Source of the DNA: Lichenostomus cassidix
Taxonomy: Eukaryota > Chordata > Aves > Passeriformes > Meliphagidae
DNA length: 64,000 nt
Direction: 5' to 3'
Assembly (NCBI GenBank): GCA_008360975.2
Contig: CM039182.1
Location: 46,016,491 to 46,080,490 of the forward strand
Shown here piece after piece: positions 11,801-26,400 of the stretch. Numbering within the stretch: the first letter of the stretch is position 1; each line of letters opens with the position of its first letter. The translations under genes and the position numbers were made by a program. The notes beneath the pieces were generated by a model that saw only the letters and a program-made list of their open reading frames with translations, had not been told where the DNA came from and searched no databases.

Positions 11801-14800
11801 AGTAATTGAAATGTAGTCATTTTTGCAGCAGGCTAAGAGGAAATATTGTAAAGTAATTCTTAGCAATTCTCAAACGTAGTTTGAATTTTTAAGAAAGTTC
11901 TTTTTGGCTGGAAAAAAATCAGGCCAATTACAGGAAGTTTGGAAGCTAGAGAGGTGTAAGGAATGTAAGGAAACATTGCTAGTTTGAGGGGATCATATGT
12001 TTGGTTCTCATCAGTGATGTTTCTGAGGCTGAGAGAGGCATTGCTAGCCAGTCAAACTGTTCTGAACAGGATTTTAGAGTAATGCCTGGTCGGCTCTTCT
12101 GGCCAGCTGAAATATGCAGCCTATCTGGATGTTTAGCTAGTTGAGTAGGATTTTATATGGTTAAGTGGCTCACAGACAAAATTAATTTTAAATGACAATT
12201 TTATTGAAAATAAATCTAAAAGGAATTTTGTGACATTTGGAAAATAATGCTGTGAGTCATAGTATCTTTATTATCTAGAACTCTGAAAAACATTTTCTAA
12301 AGTAAGTCCTAACATAAAGTATATATTTTTCTGTTAAAAAAGGTAAAGACTTTTAATGTTTATTTTCTTGGTAGCATTTATTTTCAGAATGTTATCATCC
12401 AAAAGCTTTCTTTAATTTTGTTTTTCTGCCATTGCATTTTAGAAAAACAGATTAAAACAATTACTACTCTGATGACCAAAATCTGGAGGTCTGGACGCTG
12501 CTCATCTTTTGGGCTTTGTACACAATGCTGAGTTCAAACTAAGACTGTGGTTTCCAGCCCCAGAGTCATTCTTCTGTCCAACTATTATTCAACTGTGACA
12601 CAGAAAAACAACATTTCTCTACTTTCAAGGGGCTGGGCTTTGCTTTATAATGTCTTGTTATTTTCTCTTCTTCAGCGTTTACTGTACAGAGAGAATTAGA
12701 GATAAGTTTAAATATTCTTGTATTGCTTATAAAGAGAAATTTACTGCCATAAACTGAAATTTGCTGAGCAGAGATTGTATTTCCATGTGAAGTTCTTCCA
12801 GCATTGGAAAAAAAAAAATTACAGGGTATGCATCATATTGAATAAGTATCTTTTCTGCTTATCAGAACCTCCTGTTTATAAATCATCTATTAAAAAAACC
12901 TGGTGCAGAAATACTGTAAAATATATGACATATGCCTGAAACCAAGCTTCTATATCACTTCTTTATTTGAAAGTAACCTTGAGTTTCCCAGAGCTTTGTT
13001 TGCTGTTATCCCTTCACATCTTGCTGGTTTCTTCATTTACTCGTTTATAGCATAAGGTTGCTCCCGTATTTATGTGGTATCTTCATGCGCTGTTTGCAGG
13101 TGACTTAGCTCCTTTGCGGCTCAAAGGTACAGTTTGTACAGTGCTATGCTGCTTCATGAGCCTTGATCCTGTCGAGGGGACATGCCCGCGGGGCCAGGCT
13201 TATAACTAAAAGAATTGACCCAAACTGGGATTGGTTATGAATGCGTTGTTTCAATGAGAATTTATCCTAATGTTCTAGTCGACCAAGTTCAACACAAGTT
13301 TGTTATTTATACAAACACTGAAAAAATGTGCTTGTTTTAGAGTCTTGAGCTTCCTCTCTATTTTTTTGTACCCTGTCTTGTAAATTCTTATAATAGTCAA
13401 TAGTATCAGGAATGACTATTTCTGCCCTCCTTTACAAGATGGCTGGTTGTTTACTGCATAGAAGCTGCTAACTTGGGGGAATGTGCTTTTTCCAGGAGAC
13501 CAGCAGATCACAGCAGAAATACTTAGCACTTCTATTTGCATTAAATGTATGGTAAGTGATCTAGTTAATTATGGGATGGAAGTATAACTCAGCTAATTGA
13601 ATTGGCCTGGTCTTCTCTGACAATGTGCCCTGACTGCTCTATCTTTACATCTGCCATATAAAGGAGTACGAGGAACCACAACATGAACATAGATTTTAAA
13701 AAAGCATAATTGCTATTTTTAAGTACTGTGGTGTTTTTCAAGAGTTTCATGTTGTTGAAATCAGGAATGGGAGTAAAATACCCATTTATTTTCATGTGCA
13801 CTCATTGCAGGTTGATGTTCCCTTGCATGTGCTGCTATATGCTTGGATTTACTATGTCTGTATGAGGCATTCATGCTTGCAGATGAACTGCTGTGTTGAA
13901 GATTTCAATATCCATTCTTGTGCTTTAAACGAAAGCATTGAGCAAAATCCCGTTTATATATCAGGTAAAAAACTGGGAAAGTAAGCAGAAGCCCTGGAAG
14001 AGATCCCCACCCTCAGGCTGCACCATGTAAATTGATGTTAACTCTAATGGGAGCATTTTCCATTTGATATAGCAGCAGCATATTGTATTTTTCATTTGTT
14101 TGCTAGCACCACTTTAACACTACACTGTCATCATCAAAAATATTCCTTTGGGAAATTATTTTTTGCAAAACCAGTTAATGCTCTAGGGCAAAGTGATAAC
14201 AGTGTTTGATAAGATATTTTCCTTTGTCTTTATAAGCAGAATAGAGACTTGGAGTGCTTCCTAGGTGGGAATGATCAATGCCAATCATAGCTCGCCCTCC
14301 ACCACAGCTCCAGCAGACTGACAGTATAACCAGCTGCAGAAACAAGATAAAAGCTGTCCAAATTGTGCAAGCTGTTGCCTGGCCCAAAATCTTGAAGGGA
14401 GGTCAGTCATCCTGAATCGTTACTGTAATCTGATTAGAGGCCCAAATCTACATTTGATAAATTCAAGTGAGTATTTTGCCATTGATTTTGACAAAGAGCA
14501 TCCATACTCGTCTACTGGGGGCTGCATGTCAAAATAAGATGACATATAAGCACCATTGAACTCCTAGCTAGATGATGTAATAAATTATGAGGGTCTATCC
14601 AAAAGGTAGTATTCCCTAAATACAATATGCATGAGGCTCAGTTAGTGGATATTTGTTAAATAGCTGCCACAGTGCACCCTAGAAGTGATTGCTCATCTGC
14701 AGAGAATGATGCTGCATGTGAAACAGGCCCTTGCAAAATAAAGCCCAAGGGCATTTTATTAATGTTATTTCAGTCACTTATAGATGAAGTCACTCTTAGG

Positions 14801-17800
14801 ATGATGATAGAAGCTTTTCAACAATCATAGCAATGCTATTAAATAGTTTAGGAAATCAAGCAATGAGCAGCATGCTCTTCTTCTGCTCCTCAACCAAGAC
14901 AATGTGGAAAGAAAGTATTTCCAGGATGTATTCTTTTAGAAGAATGAACTTACTTAATTTGACATTTGGTCAGCACAAAACTTGGCCCTTTGTCTTTTAA
15001 AAAGTTGTGATGGTTTCTCTAAAGTGATGTTGTCATTGTGATTACTATTTCCTGAATTTCACATACTGTTCAAAAATTGGAAGCTCCAGAGTCTTCTAAT
15101 TATACTGAGAAATTTTATCATTGTCAATGAATGTAGCACAGGTGCTATTCTTAGACTAGCTTAGGAACCAGCAAGTGTTTTGATCCAAGGATGACTTAGA
15201 CCAGTCCTCCTTACTTTGGTAAATCTGATGAGACCATAGTGCAAAGTTTATGGTCTGTTTGGGAAAGAAAAGAGTTTTTATTCTATTTTAAATACTTTAT
15301 TCATTTTAAAGGATAGATCAATCCCAGAGCATCTTGGAAGTGTTAGAGAGTATATGAAGAAGTTGGTCTGTAACAGATGATATTCCAATTCATTATGAAG
15401 CAAGCAGTCAGTAATTAATAGTTACTTCAAATGCTCACAATATTTTATAATCATGGTTGGATTCAATTACAAGAGACATAAAGGGGATTACTGTACTTCT
15501 TTTTTTTCCCTGATGGCATAATGAAGTCAAGATCCATAAGTACTGGAGAACAGACAAGTTACTGCATATATAATAGAAATTGGTTTTTTCAGCTGCCTGG
15601 ATGTGTAGTGTCTTCCTTCCATTTGAGCAGTGACTGGTCCTATGAACCTGTAAGAATACAGCTTGGTAATATGGTGTGATTGCTTCTGATCCAGTAGAAA
15701 CAAAGAGAATTTCTCTTGGCAGTGTATTTGAATGCCCTGTTCAGCATTAACTGGATATTTCATGGTGGTTCCACATGATTCTTTTGTCATGACACTGGAC
15801 TGCCTATTTCAGGGTGCAAGTCCCAAAGGCAGTCAGGAGGAGTGTGACTTGTAGGGGAGCATTTTCCCCATTGTTCTGGGCAACAGTATTTCAAATGCAG
15901 GGATTTGTCCCTTCTGGTTGCTACTTAAAGGCCTGGAAGGAGGAAAAGGAGACACAAAGAGCTGGATTCCCAGCAGAATCCTGTCCAGATGCTCCCATGC
16001 CAGATGCCACAGAGAAATATATATTTTTTTCTATTTTTATCTCTTCTTTTATAAAAAAGTCATTCCGTGTTTATTATTTATTAGCTCATCTCATGGGGAG
16101 AGGAGTCTTTCCTTTGCTTTTAGTCTTCTCATCATCTGCATTTTTACTGGTAACAGTCAACTTTTGCCATCCCATCATTCATTTCTTTTTTGTTTTGCCT
16201 TTTTTCCTACCAAATTCCACTGACTGTAAATTGATTTTGCCCAGCAGCCATTTTGTAGGTGTGTTTTAAAAATGCTGAAAGAAGGAAAATTTGCAGCAAA
16301 CTGAGTGTTTTGGTTAAACTTTTGAAATACAATGTATCTGTTCTTCTCTGGGATGAATAACGTTGCTTTCACCATCAGGAAAATGATGAATGGAAAACCA
16401 AATGTGCACTGAAGAAGCTGATGCTTTTTTTAAAGGGCTACTGCCCAAGTATGTCATCCAGTGGAGGAAAGTTGGTAGCTGCATTGTTTTTTGTACGACA
16501 GCTACCCAGACGGTGATGTGATACCTTTTACTGGGCTAACCAAAGTTAAAATTAGAACTGAGAAAATAAATCCCAATGACTAACAGAGTTTTGTACATTT
16601 AACCTTTCTTGCTTCTCAGCAAGATCAACTTTTTCAAGCCTAGCCACTGGTTTTTGGCTTCCAGGTTACATAATGCTGAGAGATGCTAAGACTGGTGAGC
16701 TCTCTACCTTCAGCTTGACAACTTGATTGCACAAAAATACAGTCTGGTCCGACTTGTTCAGGATCACCGCACTGGCCAGAAAAACAACTACAAATGCTCT
16801 TCCACTTCACTGTCATGTAGAGATATCCAGTACAGAAATCTGAACCCTGAAGCATTTAGCTGAATTAGGTTTCTTACATCTCAAGCCAGTGGGCATGTCC
16901 ATACCTTGGGGGCTGATCTAAGAAGTGAGTTCAGGCATTTATCTGTATATTTGTTTACTTGGATTGCTGTAGTAGAGTTGGGGGAGGCTTTGTGATAACA
17001 TTTATGGAAATCCACATGCACTGTGACTTTTTATATAGGGGTTCTTTACCAAATCATTTCCAGACTGACTTTTGATTTGAAAATTCTAGTCTCTTTCTGG
17101 TGATTGTCCTCATTACTGCAAATTTTTATTAACCACGTTTAAAGACAAATTATTCTCCATATCACTTTTACTCCTGGCTGCCCATCCTTCAAAACTGGTT
17201 GTGCACAACTGCAAGCAGAGAGACCAGCACAGCAGAGATAAGTGGGTGAAACTTCCCATAAATAGCAAAGTTGTATAACTCTCCCTGATTCACCATTCCA
17301 CGGGTGTGGCAGAGCAGCTCCCAAAATGGTAAACTTACTCACCAATGTGGCCAGGGGACATTTTTGTTCAGAAAAAACCCCAGCCATAGGGTATAAGCAA
17401 AATGAGCACCCTTCTCCCTCTTAATTTTTTGTGCCTACTTCATCGTTGCTCGAGGCTAGACTGTTAGTCATGTGGCTTCTATGGTGAACAGATTGTGGGT
17501 TTTAGTCTCAGCTAGGACAAACCAAATCTGGGTTCAGTCAAGGCTCAGACAGTGTCCCTGTGCAGCCCAGAGCTGTGCAGTAGCCCTTTTTCCCCTTCCC
17601 CACATAAACACAGAGTCTGCTGTGCTCCTGAGCAGAGCAGAAGCAGAAAGGCTCAGTTTTACTTCTCAAGGGTAAATCTCCTGCTCCTGGAGAGGGTAAA
17701 TCTGGAGCACACAACTCCAGCAGAGGCTGTGCGAGCATCCCTTCCAACTCATCATGGATTCCTCCAGCTCTGTGCCTTCACCTGGTTCATGTCAGAGGTG

Positions 17801-20559
17801 TATTCTGGCTCCCCTTTATGTATTTTCCACCTTCTGTAAACTACAGCACCAAGTGGTGCTTAGAAAATACTCATAAACTGGTGTTAGAGTTTTTTGCCTC
17901 TCCTTACAGTTTTCTACATCTTCACTGTGTGCCTATGGGAATACTATAGGGTTACTGTACCACACTCTGCTAGGTTTGGCTCAGTCCCTGTCCTTTCCCT
18001 TGCTAAGGCCTGCATTATCAAAACTAACCAATAATTCGAATTGCACTCATTTTTTAATTAAATTTGAGGCCTGTGTGGGAATCCAGAAAGTGAGAGTACA
18101 GATTTGGAGAAATTGGTTGTGTGAGAATAGAGCTATTGTTTGGCTGCTCCCAGCTCATACCTTTGCAATCTGGCTGGATCCTGCTATCTGTAAAAAAAAT
18201 ACTTAGTCTGCATTACCCCCATTCTAGGACAAAACAAAGTATAGTTTTCAGAGACATCTTTTCTTCCTGGTTCTTCTAGTTTGCATCATGTAAATTCAAA
18301 CTGTCTTGCCTTAATCCTTTTCTGCACTTGGGCCAGCAGCTGAAAGCTTGTGAAAGCATGTGCATTTTATCCTCTATGTGCTCTGCAGAAACAGCTTTAC
18401 AAACCACAGAGACTATTTTAAATTAAATGGCCATTTTTTGAAATCCTATCATTACAAAGCTGAGGCTTGATTGTTGTCCTCAGTGTGCTTCATGGCAGCA
18501 AAATTCCTGCCTTTTGGGAATTGTACTGCCTATTCATTCAGTTGAAGTGGATCCAAAAGCAAAGGGTGAAACCGTTGCAAGCACTGGCTGGTGCTCACAA
18601 TATTACTTTCTCTAATAGATGGCCTGTATTGTCATTTTGTGAAATGCTCAGATGTCAAGTCATCATCATTTGGATCATGAGGTTGATTTTTTTTTAAATA
18701 CAGATGCACAGAAATGGTCTTTTAATAAGTCCAGTTGTTTTCTTTACTGCTGGCACAGCAGAACTGAAAGCAGCTCTGCTGTGGGACAGAGAAACCCTCA
18801 ATTCTGTAATTTATTATTTGGTATTTTTCTTTTTACACAGGAGCATTTATGAAGGTAAACACCTACTTAAAAATGAATCCATCTAAGAAAGTAAATGTGA
18901 AAGTTAAGAAATGCCATCCTGGGTGATCTCTGGTGAAAGGCTGAGGTCTCCATCTTGCAGGTGTCCCACACAAGCCATTTTAGTGATGCCTGAGGGCAGC
19001 TGTCATGCAGCTTGCATGGTGTAGTCTGTAAACACAAAGCAATCTCACATCTTTTCTCCAGAGGTTTCTAGTTGGACTTTCGGGTTTCTTTCTGTCTAGT
19101 TTCCATGAAACCACTGTGTCCCAGGGAAGCCTGGGAGACCCTAGGCACCAACAGCTGCTTAGTTGAGTTTGTGGATTACTTTAGGCCAGTTGCCAGCTGG
19201 ACTGTGAGGGATAACTAAACGGAGTGGAGTGTCCTCAGTAGCTTCTGGACCATGATCATGTATCCCCTGGCCAGAGGTGTGCCTGGCTGGCTGGCTGGCT
19301 GGGTGGCTGCACAGCACTCACTGCTGCCATTTTTAGAGGACTATGGACCCAAATTTCTACTGCTGGGGGCTTCAGGGCTCCCATGGAAGAAGAGACACAT
19401 TTCTTGGGTAATCCAAAAAAAGTGAACTGTGAACATAGGGGCACCCTGATGCTGCAGTCACCCCACTTTTGAATGGAGTTGTCCTGGCTTCCTCAGGGCA
19501 CCTGCTGCAAGTGCCTGCAGGAGAGGACCTTCTGCCCATGACAGGATTATTCACATTGACCTGAATTGGACTACTCTAATGTGTGACTATTTCCAAGGAA
19601 AAGGTCTAAATTATGTAGTCTATTACCATGGTGAGCAGTTTCCAAAATACTTTCAACACCATAATTTTCTCTGTTTAGTAATAGCTGTCTTTATTATCTG
19701 ACTTCCATACTGATACAAGCTACCCTACAGCCATACAAAGTGACTTAAATTTAATCCAAACATAAGAATAATAAAGATAATTTGATCAATATTAAAATAA
19801 TATTCAACAATATTAAAACCAATTAGAATTTAAAGTAACTTGATGAAGAGGCAGCCCTGGGTTGTTTTTCAAGCTAGCTTAATTAAAACCCCAAATCCCC
19901 CTAAGCCACAAATTCTGTTCTGTCTGAAAATAGTTTATCACCAAACAGCCTCTCACAAGATGTTTTTTATGTTGGAAGATCTGCCAGCTACCACCTTGAG
20001 ACTTCAGAGTCTAGGTTTAAAGATACTTAAAATAAATAGCATACACCACATGTAAATACATATTTAAAATCCTGTGAAGCCTTAAAACTGTTGATTAATT
20101 GTTCTCTTTGGTCACAAGTAATTCAGCTGCCTCTCCTGGGTTTAACCTGCTAATATATACAAGACATGTGACTGATACTTTCCCAGAGTAAACACTATTC
20201 CCTGTCTCTGTTCACCTCATGCTTCTAAATGATGTATTTGGAAGTATGCTACTGTCAGACAACTCAGGGATTTGGCAGAAACTCCCTGCAGATTTGTGTA
20301 ATGACACCAAAAGCCCACCTCTGGCACATTTAATGTTGCTCTCATCTCTTGAAAGAGCCTTAGATAGCTGAGAGGCAGGTAGATGAATTACACTGCCTTC
20401 TGGAAGTACATTTTTTCTCTTGCCCAAGTGGCTCTGTGTTTTCTTTTTGGTGAAAGTCTGAGATTAATCTGACCTGGGTAAATCAGTAGCAAAATAAGAT
20501 GGGTTTTTAATGAATTTCTGCTTTGTTGCTAGTTTACTTGATTATTTCTGCCCTATTTC

Positions 20560-20597
20560 TTTTTTTTTTTTTTTTTTTGGTGGGGGGGGGTGTGTGT
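20560..20597 (+). repeat. T19 homopolymer followed by G-run and TG repeats
   Basis: A T19 run is followed by GGTGGGGGGGGG and short TG repeats. It has no poly-A-tailed element partner that I can see. Confidence 0.85.
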
Positions 20598-21169
20598 ACA
20601 CATCTACTTGGTTTAAACGTATGCAGATTATCCAGGCTTTAATTAAACCAGTAAGAGTGTTGGGCAGTTCAGTATAATTATAATATCTTGCAGAATTGCT
20701 TCTTTAATAATGGCTATATTACTCATCACGAAACTGCATAACTTGCAGAAATTTCAATGGATCAGTGCAGGATTACCCCAGTTTGCTCAGGTGCATTACT
20801 TGAACATATCCTGATGGATGGAGCTTTACAACGCTGCTTATGATTGTCGGATCATTGCTTTCTATATGTGTGGTATTGTCAGTCAGCAGGACAGATCAGG
20901 TATTATTGTTTAATTAAGTGCGCTTCACATAAATTAGAAGCCAAGAGGAAAGAGTAGAGAGGAATTCTTACCTATACCAGCTGTAATGTTGTATAGCTAA
21001 TATACTGAAGATAAAAAGTAATCAGTAAATTGATTAAGCTTTGTCTTTGGAAGATAACAATAAATAGAGGTTCTTTGTAAAAATATCTTTTGTTTCTGGA
21101 TAAAATAATGCATGTTGTGCTAATTGCAGGGACAGCAACAGCGAATGTCCTTTACAGCCAAAGCCATAG

Positions 21170-21480
21170 GAATGAAAAGCAAAGCCACATGCCGAGAACA
21201 AGCCGAGAGAGCTCTCGGCTGGCTGGGAGCAAGCCGCGGTGCCCCATGGATTCACTCATTCCCTGTCCCCAGCTCCCGCCGCTCGCCTTCATCCCCAAAC
21301 CTTCTCCCGCTCTCCCAACGGCGCCACCTGCCGGCAGCGCGCCGCACAGCGCCCGCCCCGCGCCCGCCCGGCCAGCGGCGCCTTTGGCTGCGGGGCTGGG
21401 AGTTGATGTCCCTGAGCCTCCTCCCGCTCCCTCGGGTGTGAATGAGCGCACCGCGAGAAGGAAAGGAGGCTCCCACCCCT
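21170..21480. promoter_or_regulatory. Isolated GC/CpG-rich block 6 kb upstream of the BMPER start codon
   Basis: About 300 bp of GC-rich sequence sit inside AT-rich intergenic DNA, well separated from the main island. The block contains GCGCGCCGCACAGCGCC and two GGCGCC palindromes (21320-21325 and 21377-21382), the type of GC-rich SMAD site known from BMP-responsive enhancers. It also has an 8-bp inverted repeat (GCCGAGAG/CTCTCGGC, 21202-21219). Overlapping open frames here are 100-140 codons and compositionally biased, so I do not call a protein. It could be an alternative promoter, a non-coding RNA start, an enhancer, or a chance GC patch. Confidence 0.45.
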
Positions 21481-21519
21481 CGTGTTTTGTTCCTCAGACC
21501 TCTCCTCTGAGTTTTTAAG

Positions 21520-24500
21520 CGTTTAGTTGTTAAAAAAAACCCGAAGCCCTATGAGAAATTCTGCTGTGAAAGGAGAGCAGCAGCAAGAGGAATGAACTCA
21601 CGGGGTACACTCTTAGTAGATGAAGTGATGATCTTATAGGATGCATGACGTGGAGACTTGTCTTTTAGCAAAAATGCAAGCGTTTGTCTTTCTGTGCTGG
21701 GTAGAGGCAGCTGGTTCGCAACTGGACCATGGCTGGAGGGAACAATCTTCTGTCACAATGAGCTTATCTTGTCTTTTGCAGGGGCAGGAGGTGGGATGAA
21801 GAATCGCTCTAGTACAGAGAGGGTCCATCCTCATCTACAATCAGTCAATTAATCAACCTTCCATTTTACAGAATGTTTCTTGGGTACTCCTTGTTTGTTG
21901 CACTCATCAGGCAGTAGAACAGACGGGCAAAACGCAGGGTTTGGTTTGTCTCACAAATTGAAAACAAAGCAGTACTTCATGTGTGCCACTCTTCCTGTGA
22001 TTTCATTAGCTCTTATCCTTTATCAGGCACAGCAGATGTTCAAGGGTAAGTGGAACAAAACCCCACATAACTCACACACAATAATTTTTATTATCTATGG
22101 GAGGCAAGCTATTTACAGCAGCAAAGTAACAGAAAGGAGTACCAGCATATGCCACTTTACTCTGTTTGCTTGGCCTGTGGCCTCTGGAATAGCTTCTGCT
22201 GGGAATCCCATCGTTAGGATGGCCTCAGCATTTCTGCTGTAATTTACTTCTTTTGGTGTTGTTTTAGCATATTTGATATGGACTATTACAACAGTCTATT
22301 GTCTCCATATTGGAGCCATATTTTCTGCTGCATACAAGCATTTTCCAGTTTGAGGTACTGCTGGCGTTTGTATCCAGTTTAGTTTATGTTGTTTGTTTGG
22401 TTTGCTTTTCTATGAATACAGATGATGAGGATAATTTTGAATACTTTTGCAATCAGAAGCTCCCTTTTTAAAGTTTTTTTTTTTTTTAGTTCTTAGAAAA
22501 TATAATTTAAACAATGGAAGTATGTAAGTATGACTGTGCCAGGACATTCTATGTTAATAAACTTTTAAAATGTTACTCATTATCTTTATCTTGCCACAAA
22601 TAAATTAAATGCTTTGTATGTTCCAGGGGTTTATGGAAAACTGTCAAAATTATGAGTTGTTTGATAAAATTTATAAACATTTATTCAAGTAAGTCTCGCT
22701 GTAAATTTTAGATACTTTCTTGTACTTTCCTTTTATTTAAAGACTTTAACCATATGTGATTCTTAATGCTGCTACAGTTTTGAAACCTCTTGGTGTGGTC
22801 TCCAGACCTTGCTTAAATCCATTTAAGTTTTCTGAATATTTTACAGAAGGGGAACTCTGTCAGGAGCACCTCTTTGACACAAGCAGGCCAGTATTGAGGT
22901 TTATTAACATAATCTCCTAGAGGAGAAATGGCCATGCAAGAAATACTGTTTGCCCACACTGGTAGCTACTTTGAACTTTAAAACAGGATTTAGCACTGAA
23001 ATTAATGAATATGCAAAAGCATTTCGAAGGCTGCAGCCGACTTGGTATTGAGGAATGAACTGTAATCTCCCAACTGCTCTCCTGCAGGAAAATGCCATGT
23101 CTTCATCAAAATCCTATGAGTTACTACTGAGCTTCTGAATTGCTGTGTGCTGATGCACCACGGTAGTAAAACACTTCCCCAAATTACAGGTCTCTCTGCA
23201 AGAATTTTCAGGGCTGAAGCTAATCAGACCCATGCCTCCAACTACAGCAAATGTGCTCGACCTGACCTTTGTTTTGAAGGTGTAAGTTACTGGATCGAGA
23301 GTTCCTTATCTTTTGCAAGTTGTTAATAACAATAGAAATGTGTAAGCTTGATCTGATATGTAAACCACCTTCGGTACCTTGTAAATGCATAGTTGTTTAG
23401 CAAGCCAGAACTGGAAACACCAAGTTGTGCCAATTTACAGAGGCTGCAATACAGTTTATATCTGGGTGATATTTTCTTCTTTATGCCAAGAATCTCATAA
23501 ATACAAAGAAACTCTGTTAAAATAATGTATAATGACATAAAAGTAATAAAAGCAGGGACGCTCACAGTGTTGATGTACATGTAGCATGCTTATTGCATGC
23601 TTTCTTGCATGGTAGGGAAACCCTAGGATGACCTGTGCCCAAGACCTACAAAAGCGACTTCCTCCCTCAGGAAAAAGAAAATATATGAGAATTCTAATGA
23701 CACATTGCCTTCTGCCACTTCTGGAAGAATTCCCTAGCCCATGAAGGATGGGCCTCCCAGCGATTTTGACTTGCCGGTAAAAGATAATCATGAAGAGAAA
23801 TGTGAATGTGATCACTGTCTTCTTCTTCACTGTTGCTATTGTTAACTGTAAAGCTTTGTTTTTCTTTTCTGGTGGGTGCTGGGTGACCAGGTAATGTATG
23901 ACATTCCTTTATGGCTGACCACTGGGAAAGCATCCCTGGAGAAGGAGCTGAGTTACACACAAAGTGGTAATTGTGAACAGCTACTGCTCCATCAACTGGA
24001 TGAGCCCAGGCCGACCACTAAACAGAACTAATGAACATGTCCTTTCAATAACAACTGATACCATGTGGTGCTTATACAAAAGAGGTAAGTGGTTTGATGA
24101 CATGACTTCTGTTTTAACTGCTGGCATACAACAAGGTCTCTGTACATATCTGGTAGCAGGATACTGTTTTCAGTGTGACCCTCTGATTTTGCTGAAATGA
24201 CCACAGCTTTGAATGTTGCTTGGGAAAATAAGTACCTCTTCAAACAGAGATGCAAAAGGGAAAAAAAATAGCCAACCCACCTTGAAACTTAAGACAACAT
24301 TACAACCAAAAAGGATGCTGATGCCTGATAAGGCAGGCTTGGGAGAGAGGGTAAGGGAGAGATAAAAAGCCAAGACAAACCTGTAGCACTGAGTGGTTGA
24401 AGTGAAGGTGGGGGAGGATTAAGATGGCATATTTCCCTCCCAGGCTGGGTTTTACTTCATGAGAGCTTTAAATGAGTGATCTTCCCCTGTGACATGTCAC

Positions 24501-26400
24501 CATTATCAATATCAAGGAAGCAACAAAGGTTGCTGCTAAGGATGAGTGTCTCTCTCATCTCCCCTCTTCCCCGATGACAGAGGAGATAGAGAACCAGGGA
24601 GGCTCAGAGGCAGCATCAGTCCTCAGCATCCTCTTCCACTGGACAGCAAGAGGCAGTGAAGTGTGGAGTAGGCATGGTACAGGGAGACCTAAAGACCCTT
24701 TTCAGGACATGCTACAAGCAAGGAAGACAGGCAGATTCCTCACTTCAGCACTGCTGCTGCCACAGAAGATGCACGATGCACTGATGCAGTGAGCTCACCC
24801 CCTGGAAAATGTTTTCATGTTGCACATGGTCAAAGGTAAGTTTCAGGCCTAATAAGTGTGTTAAAGGTGCTTAAGTGATGATCACAATGGTTTCTTTCCA
24901 TGGGAAAAGGAAAATCACGTAGCAAATCTGTACCTATTGCTTTGTGACTGCCCTGCCTTAGGTATGATTTCATGAAGTATTTGCCAAGTGAATGAATTAT
25001 GGCAGGGATTGAGTGTGGTGCTCAGTTGTTGTCAGCTCTTGTCTTCATTTTGTAAAGAACTTTCCTCTTTGCATTTTCCAGACTATTTTAGCAAGTTCCC
25101 TGCTGTTACTTGGATGCCTGGATTGTTATTTGATGCCCTCATTGTGATTTGTATGTTTCTCACACCAGGTGATGTTAATATTTAATGAATATTAGACCAG
25201 CACAAAGAGAAGATTCGATGCATTTGATAATATGAGTACTCTCCTGTGGTAGTTGTCACTTAAGAAATGATTAGAGTAGATTTATTTTTCCTATGGCTGT
25301 TGCTTTAGAAAGGCTGTGGCTGCACTGTAATTAGAAAAGGGAAATGTAACCACTGATTACAGATAGAGAAGTAAGAAAAAGCCAGTTTACCAGAAGATTC
25401 AATACATTTTTTTCAATGAGAAAAACATTTGGATGTGTGAAAATCTATTCTGGAGTAGTGCATAATAATATGTACATCTACAGACTTATCTTTGTTTAAA
25501 ATGCATGGAAATGTGAAAAAGACATTTTCCAGAAACAAAAATCCAGGTTACATGCAGTATGTTTATATACTGAGTTTGTTATGTATTCTACACAGCACGG
25601 AGAAAGCTTTGGACTTCACTTGTATTTTTAGGGAATATAAAACCCTTTTAATGGCATCTAAATTCTGCTATGTGCCTATGTAGCTTCAACCTGTACAGAC
25701 GGAGGGTGAAACAAAAAAGTAGGTTTCCTTTTCTCAGGGAGAGGGATATTGCTAGTGATGTCTAAAAGGTGATTGGTATCAGTTTTCTGTAGTCCCTCCC
25801 ATAGGTGCCATTTCAGCTGTTTTAGGACTTTTGCTTTCTACCCTAAAGGTAGGTGACAAGCTGTGTTGGAAATGAGGAGTACGTATCTTGCAGTTTAGAA
25901 CAAAGGTGTAGATTTACAGAGGTCTTGGCTTTTGTATTTTCCTCTCAAAATGAACTTGCAAATCTAGTTGTCTTGCATCTTACTGGGAAGTAAAATGTAT
26001 TTGAAGCAGTCCTGTATACACCAGCCCACCATGCACCTGATGTGCCTTTACTTGTAAGCATTTTGGAAATCGCAGCTCACATGAAGCCCCAAAGAAATAA
26101 AATAGGAACGTACAGAAATATGAAAGCATTTTCCAGCTCGTTGTCAGACCAGTTTATTTCAGAGAGTGTTCATTTCCCCAAATGAAACATCACAGTTTGA
26201 AAACAATCGATTTGCGGAACAGGCTCGGGAAGATGTGTCACAGCAAAGCCTCTCGCCACACGCCACAAGTGTCATCCCGCCCAGACCCCGCGCCTGCTTG
26301 GGAGCGCAAAAGCTGGGTGTCAGCGATGTCTATGGCTAACACTGCCCGTGTTTACACCTGGGATGACAAAACGTGGACCTGCAAATGGCAAGTGTCAAGG
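21520..26400. other. Intergenic sequence between the upstream GC block and the BMPER island
   Basis: This is ordinary AT-rich sequence with short open frames, none longer than about 120 codons and none recognisable. I see no repeat family in it. Confidence 0.65.

Larger units (their letters stand above)
5886..21150. other. Intergenic sequence, no gene seen
   Basis: This is AT-rich DNA with only short open frames; the longest (15814-16269, 151 codons) looks random. It holds a GATA-type microsatellite (8743-8818), a G-rich run (11626-11643), a (GGCT)4 run near 19282 and a T19 run followed by G/T repeats near 20560. A 25-nt similarity to the 5' end of U4 snRNA at 7079-7105 does not extend into a snRNA. 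Unmapped non-coding exons or enhancers could be present. Confidence 0.65.

Noticed and set aside
15814..16269. 151-codon + strand open frame in upstream intergenic DNA
   Set aside because: An overlapping frame of similar length exists, the product is F/S-rich from T-rich DNA, and there is no promoter or splice context.
17732..17765. Sequence resembling a CR1 tail (CATCCCTTCCAACTCATCATGG)
   Set aside because: Only about 25 bp match and the terminal 8-bp repeat is absent, so it is too short to call.
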